This document shows, one piece after another, positions 20,637-32,669 of a DNA stretch of 64,000 nt. Made by a program: the position numbers and the translations under genes. The stretch lies in assembly GCA_964019055.1 (NCBI GenBank), contig OZ025223.1, positions 2,709,625 through 2,773,624 of the forward strand, read 5' to 3'. The notes below the pieces were generated by a model. The model ran no database searches and was not told the origin of the DNA. It worked only from the letters and a program-made list of their open reading frames with translations. This stretch comes from Anthopleura xanthogrammica. Its lineage: Eukaryota > Cnidaria > Anthozoa > Actiniaria > Actiniidae. Within the stretch, counting starts at the first letter, position 1. Each line of letters starts with the position of its first letter.

Positions 20637-23600
20637 TTAAGATGCCTCGTCCAGCTTCCTAAAGCCAGTCAACTCAATATTATTTCTGCTATCGCTTAAA
20701 TATTTCTCTCTCAGTTTCGATGTCAGCTGCCAATCAATGTGATACCCATGATGCAACTCGGCAGCTACTTCCCTGGCAGGTATCCCACAATACACTGCAG
20801 TGTGTTTAAGGCTCTCTGACTTCATACAAAGAGATAGAGGCATGAGTGTACAGCGGTCTTCTAGTTTGGCGCCATACAGGACAATAGAGTCACTACAGAC
20901 AGTGCACTCGTTACCAATGATCAGTCTGTCCATCTTCATGACTCGATCTTCAAAGAGATGTGATTGGATAGTTGAACCACTAGCTATACACGAATCATCT
21001 CCTATTTCAATCAGATCAGCTTCGGTCAGGTACATACTGGCCATGTAGACACGTGAGCCTATCTTCGCACCCATCGCTCGGTACCAACACGTGACCAGCG
21101 GTGTACCGAGCAAGTCTGACACTCCAAAGGGCATCGCAATGTTTTCTTCTAATGATGCTACCAGCTCTGAACGCCACACGAAGCTACTCCATAATGGTCT
21201 TTCACCAGGACGGAATCGTCCAATCAGAATCCACTTTAGCAGGATGACAAGCGATAGGACACAAGTTATGATCCCTAGGGTCCAAAACGATGCAGATATC
21301 CAGAAGAGTGGTGTGCCTTCTTGAAACTGAGGATAAGATACTTTGGCAACGAGCATCCAGAATCCAAACAGTGAGTACAGTCTTACAAATGACGGGGAAA
21401 AGAGCTTGAAGAATTCCCATATCAGTCGACTAAAATACAAGTACCAAGGCGGGTTGAAGGTACGTGATGAAGAATGGACTTGACTGGCTGGTGCTCTTGC
21501 TGGAAGACGAAATGCCGGTGACCCAAGCCATGAAGTCTTGCTGTCAACAATATCAGGTGTGATACTCAGAACACCAATCAAAGCATTATCACCGACGAAG
21601 GACTGGGCTTGAATGACAGAGTTGTTGCCTAGAAACGTCCTCTTACCAATAGCGGTCTTTGTGAGGGAAAAGTGGCCATTTTTGAAAACAGCGCCACCTA
21701 ATGACACGTGGTCAGCGACAAAGCTTCCCTCTTTAAGCTCCAACAAGTCAGGCACGAAGTTGAAGGCTGTTGATATCTCTACATGTGACTCGACTTTCAC
21801 TCCTAAAGCCTTTAACCATAGATTGGTGTAGAGAGTAGCAAAGAGTTCCTTACTTGTCTCTAGGATTAGAATAATGATTCTTTCCAGTATCCAGTAGCGA
21901 ACAAATGTAGAAGAATTGATGGAGAAAGTTCCTTGTTGAAGGCGACGGACGAGCAGCCATTTTAGGACAGCGACCAAAAGAAGATGTGTTGTTTGAGTGA
22001 ACACTGCAATGACTGGAATCACCATGGCAATGATGTCCATCTTAAGGTCATAGAAGGCATCTTTAAGATACGGCACAGCCAGGATTACCATGGTAACCAG
22101 TACATACGGGACTGCGAACACGACGCCATACAAAGCAAGGAACCCTACTTGACCACAGGTAACCCACCATGACCACGACCATTGTGTTGGTTCACTAATT
22201 TCTTCACTTGTATCACTTGTAATACTGGTAGCTGGTGAGCCATGGACGTGGGAATTCTTGGCAATCACACTGTTATCAGTCACTAGGGACAGTGGTTCAA
22301 CTTGTGTGTTTCTTCTGATGATACTGTTGAATGCAACAGATGATCTTGTTCCAATGGAGCAGTGGTCTTCAATGATGATACGACCAAGGAACAAGGTTCC
22401 TCTGTCCACGCGATGAGTATTAAGCGACACATCAGCCTCGATACTTACACTGGATCCAATGTCCAGCAGGTCAAAATCACAGATAGAATAGGTGTTATAG
22501 TAGACACCAGAGCCTATCCGTGCACCCATCAGTCTGGCATACATGGTCATCAAGGGTGTACCAGAGAACAGATAAGTAGGCACCCACGACCTGGAACAGC
22601 AAGAAAGATATAATGTATAGTATATCAGGTTGGACCAAATTTAGTGTTATACTGGATTGTTTTGCAGGAAGGTAGAGTAAAGCTACGGACACGCGGTGCA
22701 GCATTGCGCGCAATGTTGCAGATACTCGATGTTGCGAGCCATGTCACATGACGCAATTAGTTGCAAGCGATGTTTCTGAAGTAGAAACAATATTGCAATA
22801 TTGCGCGCATTAATGGTGCACCGTGTGTCTTCACCTTAAGAATTTCTAAATCTACTGCTACTTGTCTGATAGCGCACGTGACACAAGAAAAAAGCAATTG
22901 CCTCGTACTAGGCTTTCTGTGTACTTACATCGTCTTTGTGACAATCCACCATCTCAGATAATACATGCTCCACAGCGCATAGATCCCAGGCTCCACGCGC
23001 CTAAGAAATATCTTCTTAATAATAAATGCCTGCAACATAGTATAGGCGATGTACAGCGGTATTGATAGCAATAGAAGACTTAGCAAAATCCAGGTGACTC
23101 CTTGGATACCAGCACTTGTGTAGACAGATTCGTATATGTCGAGAAATGTTAAGAACAAGAACATCACAAAGGTGATGGACGTGCTTAGCATCAGAAGAAG
23201 CCATAGACACTGGAGGATTCCACACAAGTAATGGTGTGAGCGCCCAATTCTTGGTGTAGTCGGGATATGGACCGTCACGTGATCTGATTCGTTAGCAGTG
23301 GACTTTGAGGTGATGTACTCCGACAGCGATTCAATGGTTGGGTGTAGGTAGAGATCTCTTACTGAAATATCACTTCCTCTCCGCCTCAGCTCACTTACAG
23401 CCAAAGCTGCAATAACCGACTGTCCTCCAAGATCAAAGAAATCCTCCTGGATAGAAATCCTCTGGCAGCCAAGCTTGGCTTGCCAGACATCAGAGATCAT
23501 CCTCTCCGTATCATTACGAGGAGCGATGCAAGTGCTGCTTGCTTTGAATGGTTGTATTTCGACTTTCATGGCTTTCAGCTTCTTCTTATCTGTTTTACCG

Positions 23601-26600
23601 CTGGCCAGTGTCGGGATGACGTCATGGATGACGTAACCATTCGGTACCATGTAGTCTGGAAGTGATGCCTTTATGTTGGTCACAACAGCGAGTGCATCAA
23701 ATCCTTCAGCTTGATCTTCTAGGGTGATATGTGATATGACAGATTGTTGTCCTGGTGATGATGATGTCACTACTACTGCCGCCATCTTGACATTGTCTTG
23801 TCTTTGTACGTGCATCTCAATGCTACTGACTTCAACTCGGAATCCTCGTATCTTGACCTGATCATCGATTCTTCCAAGGTATTCCAGCTCGTCATCTTCA
23901 GTGCATCGTACCAAGTCTCCGGTACGATAGATTTTGCCGTATACCGGGTGCAGGATAAACTGTTGGCTTGTCTTCTCAGGCAAGTTCCTGTATCCTCTCG
24001 CTAAGCATTCCCCACCGATACACAGCTCTCCTTGTTGTCCTTTTGGTGTTTCATCCAGCTTGTCATCCAACACAAAAGCCTTGTAGTTTTTCAGCGGTTT
24101 CCCGATGGTAATCGTCTTTCCCTTCTCGACCACACAAGCCGTGGCTACCACTGTTGCTTCGGTAGGGCCATACGAATTGACAAACATTCTCCCCTCCGCC
24201 CACGGGATCAGATCTTCTCCACAAGCCTCCCCTCCCACAATCAAAAGCTTCAAAAGAGGTAGATTGATACTTGTGACATCTAGAGTCCTCAGTAGGGTAG
24301 GCACAGTCGAGAACACTGTGATGTTTAGTCTCTCTAGATTGGCCGGGAGGTCTGGTCCTGACTGCATTACTTCCGGTTTAGCAGCAACAAGCGTGGCACC
24401 TACGGCGGGACAAAAAACAGCGTTAGAAAATAATGTTAGTGCGGCTAGCTCTAGTTTTGGCCACAAAACTATTAAAGAAATAGAATCTCGCGCGTGTGTG
24501 CAGTTATAAAGCACGGAGGTTTGGCAAAACACGAGAGAAGTCTTAGGAGAAGCACGACGTGTAGTGGAGTAAGTTCCTCTCAATACTTCTCGAGTGACCA
24601 TCGCCAAGTGCTTTACTACACACAGCACAGCAAGCAAGTTTTTTATTTTATTTTATAAAATACCAATTAGAATAATCGTTATACACCGTATTGAAATATG
24701 GCGACTAATTTGAATAACTATTGCTCTTGACTGACTAGCCTCTCATGCATGTTAAAACGCTTTTATGTTTCCACGTGAACACGAGGCTATTCAATTTGCT
24801 TGCCATATTTAGATTTGGTTTATTTTGGACACCATGCATGACGCAATAATAGAAAGTGCGCACACGTGTTGATAAATCAGAACGCTAAATTCATAAGTTA
24901 CTTTTAATGTTTTGCACCCTAGTCAATCATAGATCTTACTTTCGAATTTATCGCGACTGGCCTCGATCGGCTAACTCTTTTTTCCTTCCATGCTCACTGG
25001 CCGACTAACGGGTTGGAAAATGAATTATCGTGGGTGAGAATAATGGAGTGTATCAATGGGTCAAATGGGTTTCAGTATACCATGAATGATTTGTTAACTC
25101 AGCCAGGGTCATTATTGTCACAGCTGAAGTGAATCTGATTTATGAACACGTACATCATGTCATTTTAAGGGCCGTGTACGCGGGCGATATTTGCAGTGCG
25201 ATTGTCGCGTGACAACTGCGGTTGTTTGGTTACAACCTGAAGTCTCCCGTATTCAGCGATTTGTGTGGCAGTTATCTTTGCGACTTGATGAAAAGTGCAA
25301 ATATCGCCCGTATAAACGGCTCTTTACCATGGAAGTATGTTCTGACTTGAAAGGTGTGGCTGATTTTGGTTGATGATTTTGGTAATCTTAGATTGCAAAC
25401 AATATAAAGTGAAGCTCACTGCTAAGTCATGCCAATATAAATAAATGAAAGATTTAATTATAGTTTTCTTCCACTTGAGCTAGAAGTGTCCTTTTATGTA
25501 ACTATTACATAACGTCTAACGTGAAGGGTGCAGTTATCTATGGTCAAATATACATCGCATTTTGGCTGACATCGAATGCAGAATGCAGCAAACTAATGTC
25601 AGAAGATGTTTCTATAAACTATTAGAACTTTGTTATAAACGTGGTGAATTCGAAGAACGTAGTCGAGAGTCGAATGCATAGAATATTCCGCAGTGTAATG
25701 GTAGTAAGTGTGAGTGACAGTGCCGGCCAAATTTGAAACCAGTATATATACTGAATTTGTAACCAACTATAAAAAAGTGATTCGTATATTGATTTAGTTG
25801 AACTTCATGTGGCAATGCTTTTGTGAGCCTGGGAGAGAGAGAAAGAATGAACTATGAGTAGAGATGAATGTAAAACTTAGAAAAAATAGTTCGCAATTAT
25901 TTGTTATATCATTTCTACTTCACGTGTTCTATTCATCAGCTTCAACGTGATCTTCAAGTGTCATTCCTTATCCATGTCATAAAGTCAATATCATAGACAG
26001 AAAAATAAAGAGCTTCTGAGGCACTTCTGTAGTCGGTATAGTATATCAGCATAAATCACTGACATTTCCACTGACAACTACTCGGGAACAGCACACGAAA
26101 ATGTCTTTTTTCATGATTTAAGATTGAAAGCAGACTTGGACAGAAAGTTAAGTTTTGAAGATCAAAGGGGCACTTGGATGAAAACGCCCAAATTTTTGAA
26201 ATTCCGAATAATTCAAATAGTTGAGGATAATATGAAATTTAGCTTGGGAGCCACTTGCAGTCGAGAAATTTTGGTTTAAAGCTAAAAGAACAATGAATAT
26301 GGTTGAGTAAATGACGCCATTTTAGATGCTGCAATAATCGATAATTTTTGTCCGCCACTTTTGACTGTGTAGAAAATATGTTGTTTGGCTACTATTTGGG
26401 CCATATAGATAAGTGTTTAAAAAAAGTTTCAAGTCATTTCCAATTTTTCATTGATGTACATTCAAGTGCCCCTTTAAAGATTGAGAAGGAAAATAAGGCT
26501 CAAATGGACGTGTAACAAGAAAACATGCTTTAGGCTATATAGACAATGCTTTCCTTTCTATACCTTCCTCCCTTCCTTTCTTGGGATATTATTCATGGTC

Positions 26601-27334
26601 CAGTGTGATACATGCTATAATGCAAAGTACTGGTAGATCTAGTGATTACCTGTGCTGAAGGCGAGCCAGATCTCTTCAACTGAAGCATCAAAACTCGGCG
26701 AGAATCCCTGCAGAATCCTGTCCCCTGCACCAACAGGGTAGATGTCCAACTCGCCGTCAATAAAGTTCAACACCGTTCTGTGTTCAATTTCCACACCTTT
26801 TGGGTTTCCTGTGGACCCAGATGTATAGATGATGTAACAGAGATTTGAAGATTGTACTTGCACGTTCAAAGGATCGACACTGAACGATTCGATCTCTTTG
26901 TTAACTGAAGCACTCTTGATATCGAGGATACTTGTATCCTGAGGCTCTACCCCTAACTCTTGTTGGATATCTTGTGTTGTAACAAGCAATACTGCTTTTG
27001 TGTCTTTCAAGATGAAATCAAGCCTGCTTCTTTGATGTTGTGGATCAATACAGACATACGCTGCTCCTGTCTTCAGCACCCCAAGCATGCTAATGTACAG
27101 CTCTGCTGAACGAGGAAGCAAAATGGCTACAATACTCTCATGTTGTACTGGAAACTTTTCCAAAAGAAATCTTGCTAACTGAGTGCTTCGTCCATCGATG
27201 TAGGAATAACTGTACAAGACGGATTGATACTCGACTGCAGTGTTAGCTGGGAACTTCTTCGCCGTTTGTGAAAACAAGCTATGCAAGTTACGAGGGCCTT
27301 CGTCCTCGGAAAAACCAAGGTTATCTTCGGCCAT
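20637..27334 (-). CDS. Poly-lysine-synthetase-like NRPS (A-T-membrane domain), right copy
   Basis: Exons 27334-26650, 24399-22929 and 22590-20637 on the minus strand, same phases as the left gene, encode 1369 aa. The two proteins are nearly identical (roughly 97 percent by eye). All core adenylation motifs, the pocket residues of the lysine-type code, the catalytic Lys, the DLGGQS carrier serine, six membrane helices and three hexapeptide-repeat segments are intact. It ends RKLDEAS. Both copies have identical exon 1 and exon 2 lengths (685 and 1471 bp). Intron 1 is 2250 bp here and 3267 bp on the left because of different transposon content. Introns and flanks are clearly more diverged than exons. 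The 5' flank is homologous to that of the left gene, so both promoters may be active. Start: ATG at 27334, in the same context as the left copy. Confidence 0.93.
22676..22845. mobile_element. Fold-back MITE in synthetase intron 2 (right)
   Basis: gtaaagctacggacacgcggtgca and tgcaccgtgtgtcttcacctt form the terminal inverted repeats, with inner cattgcgcgcaatgttgc against gcaatattgcgcgcatta. It is orthologous to 15118-15312. Confidence 0.78.
24470..24635. mobile_element. Fold-back MITE family 3 (intron 1, right)
   Basis: agaaatagaa..gtgtgcagttataaagcac at one end and gtgctttactacacacagcac at the other, with central aggagaagcacgacgtg and cttctcgagtg. Relatives occur at 50575-50795 and 53530-53725 in TMEM135 introns. 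This ties the synthetase gene to the same nuclear genome. Confidence 0.75.
25167..25325. mobile_element. Fold-back MITE, cgggcgatatttgca termini (intron 1, right)
   Basis: agggccgtgtacgcgggcgatatttgca and tgcaaatatcgcccgtataaacggct are inverted ends of a 159-bp element. It is absent from the left intron 1. Confidence 0.78.
26164..26478. mobile_element. Element with aaaggggcacttg termini (intron 1, right)
   Basis: aaaggggcacttggatg at the left and cattcaagtgccccttta at the right are terminal inverted repeats about 315 bp apart. The interior is AT-rich and non-coding, and it is not seen in the left intron. Confidence 0.72.
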
Positions 27335-27873
27335 GATATGATAGCCTTTTCCTTTGCGCGATAATTATGAATTCACCTGTTGCACTTTGAAACTGAATGG
27401 CGGAGAATGCTAAGGGGAGGAGTATTTATCTTACGGAAAATTGTTACAAGTATTAAGTAATTACGTAGTACGAAATAAACTTAATATATGGCTATAAATT
27501 GATATGAGTGAAGTAGTAAGTAGTATATTGGACTGCGAGTTTATACTCCAGTTAGTATATTGCACGAACCATTTACTGATTTATTATGCATGGTTATTAT
27601 ACATAATTATACAATTAATATTATACAATAATAACTATACTTATAAGATCAAACCCAAAACTTAACTCGTATGTTTGAATCCCAAAAAGTCTTTAGAACA
27701 AAATCAAAATTATAATCGGAAACAATTTGCCTTAAAATCATTAAGCTATTTTTAGAAAATGTTTAAAATAAGTTTGGATTTGACATGTTTTCAATCATGC
27801 TGTTAGCGGTACCCATGCGTTAACCATGCTTAAAAGTGAAAAATAAAAAATTAGCCCGTACATATATTTTAAA
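27335..27873 (-). promoter_or_regulatory. 5' flank of the right synthetase
   Basis: Immediately upstream of the right ATG. Blocks at 27335-27425 and 27535-27660 are the counterparts of left-gene upstream DNA (9530-9608 and 8160-8270). A segment at about 27650-27835 is repeated directly at 28420-28580 on the other side of a MITE (ctgttagcggtacccatgcg in both). No specific promoter element identified. Confidence 0.55.
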
Positions 27874-28415
27874 GGGGGACTAGTACGAAAATCGCTCAAA
27901 ATTTAATTCGGCTGAAACTTTCTTGGAATGATCTTTAAGGCTCTAATAAACACTAGATCATTTTTTTTCTTGATATTCCGAAGGGAAGTATTATATTTTT
28001 ACGAATCTTTAACGGAGTCAGTGACGTCATTTACTCAACACTAAACACCGCTCCATACATTTCTTTGTAAATAACTTCTTGATTTATTTTATTTCTATAA
28101 AGCCCAAAGGTCGGCTGAAAGACTTTACTGACGTTTATTGTGATTACAATTGATTTTTAAGTCTCTTTTTCTCAGTATTGAGTATGGAACGAGCGAATAT
28201 TTTGATCACAAAATACAGGGAAATGCATAGAGCGATGTATGGTGTTGAGTAAATGACGTCACTGACTTCTTTAAAAATTCGTAAAAATATAATACTTCCC
28301 TTCGGAATATCAAGAAAAAACTTTAACCAGTGTTTATTAGACCCTTAGAGATTATTCTAGGAAAGTTTCAGCCGAATTAAATTTTGAACGATTTTCGTAC
28401 TAGTCCCCCTTTAAC
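27874..28415. mobile_element. piggyBac-type MITE, ggggactagtacg termini
   Basis: Terminal inverted repeats of more than 45 bp: agggggactagtacgaaaat and attttcgtactagtccccct, continuing through the gccgaattaaatttt arm. TTAA is present at both outer borders, the classic piggyBac target. It holds two inverted internal blocks (gtaaaaatataatacttccc and complement). A degraded half is in left intron 1. Confidence 0.82.
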
Positions 28416-28880
28416 TCCAAAAGTCTTTAGAACAAAATCTTAATATCAAATATAATCGAAATTAACCCTTGCTTTAAAAATCATTAATCTAGTAACAGAA
28501 AATGATTATAATAAATTTGGATTTGACATGTTTTCAATCATGCTGTTAGCGGTACCCATGCGTTAAAATCAAAACCATGCGTCATTGGGCATTAAATATA
28601 GCATGAAATGACGTCATTGGTGCGAAAAAAAAATTTTTTTCTAAATTTGATAATTATTATTAGAATCAAGAGGAGGGGTGATATGACATGGGTGCATATT
28701 CTGTCGCACTTTGTAATACTTCTCGCACTTTTAAATTAAAAAAGATGTTGCACTTTGAAATAAGCATCTTGGATGCTAATTCTTGTACATAAATGAGTAG
28801 CTGGTGTCAATAGGTTGGTAATAGGTCACATGTGAATCACATACTCTGACGTCATAGGCCGTGTGGCTCAAGTCATGCAC

Positions 28881-28882
28881 AC

Positions 28883-28917
<35 letters not shown>
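28881..28917. repeat. (AAT)n microsatellite
   Basis: About 11 uninterrupted aat triplets just outside the homologous 5' flank of the right synthetase. Confidence 0.95.
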
Positions 28918-29911
28918 TAGAGTTCTTGAAAACGCATCTAACTGAAGTCTCGATGCTTTTGACAAAAGGAGTAGACAGACAGCAGGTTGCGATGGTAAAT
29001 GAAAAATAAAGTTCAAAAACTCCTGTTAAACAGGAAAGACTTGAGTACAGATTTAAAGGCAGGAACAGAGTCAGAGTACTTTACAGCATCAGGCAGATTA
29101 TTCCAAAGTACAGGTGCAGCTAGAGCAAAGCTTCTGTTACCAAATGTAACATCACCTCTTTTAATAAAGGTTGTCGCAGCCGAAAGCAACAAGCGACAAG
29201 CAACAAGCCAAGACCGCCTGCAAACAATGCCTTGATTAGCTTAAGATTCGGGACAACCCTTACAGAATCAAAAATGTTGCAGCCTACCTTTACAAAACGA
29301 CTAAAATAATCGCGTCTAAATCATGAATAAGGAGTAAAATACAGATGTCATCGTGTGTTGTTGCGTGTTGCTTTCAGCTGAGACAACTTTTTTTGATGTA
29401 GGTGAATTTCTGGAAAAGGAAACAGAGATCATTTATCTATGTATATAAACAACTTTTCTTGATTTTTTTTCTTCCCCGTAACACTTGTTAGGACACCTTC
29501 ATCTGAAATGATACGAAAGACAGATACAGGTTCCCTTTACTTGATAGTTGCGCTAAAATAGTACGTTCTTCATTCATATTATATATTTTATTTAATTATA
29601 TATTTGGCTTCTATAGAAGCAGGACGTCAGAACTACGTCAGAGCATATGAACTATAACTTATTCAACTCAAAAAACGCGCAGTAGAGTCAGAAATTACGA
29701 CTTTCAGTCGTCCAGTCCTATTCGGCCAGTTCCTGCGAGTCTTTTGGTCAGAAGTTTTAAAAATGTACATTGCGGAACACATGATGGGGCTGGAATTTTT
29801 CAACATTTTAGGCTGGGAAATGGGATCAGGACCCCCCTTCAGGACAATCAAACGAACTTTGCGTGCAAACATATATAAGTCACGGCTAGTTTCTCTAAAC
29901 ATGGAAAGAGT
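28918..29911. other. Intergenic, nothing recognised
   Basis: Contains an unremarkable 78-codon frame at 28999-29235 (+) without a recognisable domain, and AT-rich DNA. No RNA gene seen. Confidence 0.4.
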
Positions 29912-30376
29912 GCTTAGTGATCGTCCCCGGGGGGGGGGGGGGGGACTCTCTATTGAAAGAGGGTGGGGATGCTCGCCGAAAATCTTAAAAATGGACCCTA
30001 AAAGGGACCTGTGTTGTCAGTTTATGGGCGTGGCAGGGATAAAATTCTACCCCTAAGAGGGACCAAGCAAAAACGTATCCAAGGCTGGGTTTCTCGATTT
30101 AATTTATTAACATCAAACGCCTTCTGCTCGTATGAGTTTATGACGACGTCGTCATATACAAATCGTTAACTGAACCCTTTTATAATAGATTTTGAATATA
30201 TATGTATAAAATAGATAAAATAGAAACCCCTAAAAGGGACCACAAAACTCAGCTGGTGGGCATTCTCGTTCATAACACCCTAAGCGGGACCGAAACCTCG
30301 ATTTCAACCCCTAAAAGGGACTGCGAGCATCCCCGTCCCTTCGACCTCCGAGTCCCCCCCCCCCGGGTGATCGTCA
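29912..30376. mobile_element. Element bounded by G/C tracts with internal cccctaaaagggac repeats
   Basis: gatcgtccccgggggg at the left and ccccccgggtgatcgtc at the right are inverted ends. Inside, the 14-bp motif cccctaaaagggac or a close variant recurs about five times between 29995 and 30325. Non-coding. It appears inserted within the 3' flank copy S'. Confidence 0.65.
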
Positions 30377-31775
30377 TTCCACCATATTGAAAACATGGCG
30401 TCCTCTAAAACAGCCCCATGATTCAGCGCGCGTTCTACTCGTTACCAGTTTTCCGCGCAATTTTGGAAAGGCCACGTTTTTTTTAAGTTCTTCTCTATAT
30501 AGGTACCATCCCCTTGTAGGGAACGTAAATGCAGAGCATCAATCAGTACGATTACTCCAGCCCATGTGATAATATCAATATCAAAATGTTTTCACAACGT
30601 TTAAACGGCTGACTTATCTTTCCTCTTCAAACAAATAACTCAATTAACACAAGAAAATCAGTTTATCAGTTAAGTTGTTATGTGACTGGGGAACCACTGG
30701 AAAAGAATGCTTGTTTTTACAAGATAACGCGGGCTTCTTTTTACTTTCGAGACAATACCTGATTAAGTAGCAAAAATTTTTAATATAACGTACAGTAGTA
30801 AAACGCCAAACTTTCCTCTTATTTGTTACATGTCAATCGTAAGCGCTGGCAAACGGGCGTCATCTGAGTCGGCAGTGATGAGATATGAAAGTTGCCGAAC
30901 GAATAGCGCTGGAGCAGGCAGGAGCCACTGTGGCTATTTGTACGGAAGCTAAACTCTCGAAAATGACTGAGGTTATTAAAAGTTATAATGAACGTTTTTA
31001 TCTTTACAAAAAAATAAAACGAGTCGATTCAAAGAATGGCATCTATCTTTGTTGGGAAGTGTTATGCTCCTCTCATGAGCTTTATGGAATTTAATTTGAA
31101 CAGTTTCTCTCAGCTTCGTGGAATTTGGAAAAATCGACATGGACGACCATATACGGTCCTTGATGACCCCGACTTCGTAATGCATAGATTACATGGATGT
31201 CAATTCATTTTCTCCTTGCCTAGACAGTATTTAATACCATGGAATCCAACTCAAGTCCATTCTTATCATATTCTTGCTATTACACTACTCCATTAAATAA
31301 ACTTTATCTCTCTTCAAAAATATTTTGATGCATAACAAAAAAATCGAGTATAAAATGGCCAAATCAAAAAATGTTATTACAAAGCATAATGATAAATGGA
31401 GTAAAATAACCCAGGCATTATTATAATTATTTCTGAATGGCAGGGTGCAACGCAACACGACAGTAATTGGTTTTTGTTTGTTTTTACATATATAAATATA
31501 ATATATATCTTTAGATCTTCTCTGTGTAACCTAGTTGTCTTACTTTCATTGTTTTTGTAATTTAGTAATTGCTGTACTAGAATGTAAAATAGAAGATAGA
31601 TAGCAAATAGTTCTAGTTCGGCAGAAATAAGCTGGATTATTCACTTATTCAATCCCAGATCCCATTTAGAAACCGTCTCATTACGTAAGGAAATCCCAGT
31701 TTTAATAAGACCTTGATCTTACTATATGTTTCATCAGCAAAAAGTTGATGCACTTATTTGTGTCGTAGAAATTAT
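30377..31775 (+). repeat. Synthetase 3' flank 'S', copy 2
   Basis: Starts with the ccatattgaaaacatggcgtcc block and ends with the gtaaggaaat..ttgatgcactt block, both matching 17406-18548 in order and orientation. The DNA between is diverged or different. It stands outside the right synthetase, on the side of its promoter, as expected if the gene was inverted inside a tandem copy. Confidence 0.55.
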
Positions 31776-32665
31776 TAGCCTTAGGTCACTCCACCATCAT
31801 TTCACTTATCTTGCTGTACCTACTATCTTTTACTATATCGGTTTGGACTTCTTGATACAGGAGACTTTCTAGATTTTTTCACAAATTAAAATACATAGAT
31901 AACTCAAAACGAAATTAAAAATTTTAATGGGAAGAACCAAGTTAAACAGCAAAAACGACGTGCCGCACACGTGGAGTTTTCCAGGCCTTAAAATATATGA
32001 CGTTAAGCGCCTCGAGTTGTTTCAGTCAGGAAGTGTTGCTGTGCAATGATCTCTCGCCGTAGTTTACAGTCTTTGCGCTAGATTCATGACCAAAGGCTTG
32101 TTATAACCGCATCCATTTGCCCAAAGCGTTTTAGTCTACCACAGAATCTGCGGAGTTTACAAAGCCACGAATAATCAGAACCCCCAGGAAATGTCTTCAA
32201 CCAGAAACTCATTGGGTGTTTTCTCTTCTCTCTTTGGTACACCGCTAGCATCCGTTATTACGCGCTCATTTCGATATTCCTTCCTTAGGTAAACACATGG
32301 AGATTCGCACGGTTTTATCCATATTTCACCCACGTATTGTCGGCGAGGATGTGTTACACCACTCCCCGCGCATCAAAGAGTCATCATAGACCTCGCTAAA
32401 AGGATTTAATAGAAACCAAAAACATATAGCTCGATTGATAAGGATAGATAAGGCATATGGCGGTAATGGTTATGGATTAATGTTTGCTGTATTGCGGTGG
32501 TGGGAAAAACTGTTAAGCTCACAAAAGTTAAACAGTGATAGTAGAGAGGAAATGTTGAAGCATAGAGCGGTGGATAAAACGTTTAGCGCAACCTTGTGGA
32601 TCCTTTTGTGGGACTGACTTGGTTCAATTGAAGCTCGTGTTAGGATCGAGAAGTATGACAACACA
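31776..32665. other. Intergenic, nothing recognised
   Basis: No convincing gene or repeat. This follows the last trace of the duplicated unit. Confidence 0.45.
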
Positions 32666-32669
32666 GTGA

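Noticed and set aside
22925..24637. 570-residue protein starting upstream of 24399 in the right synthetase
   Set aside because: The first residues come from intron 1 (a family-3 MITE); the true exon starts at 24399 after a ccgccgtag acceptor identical in both copies.
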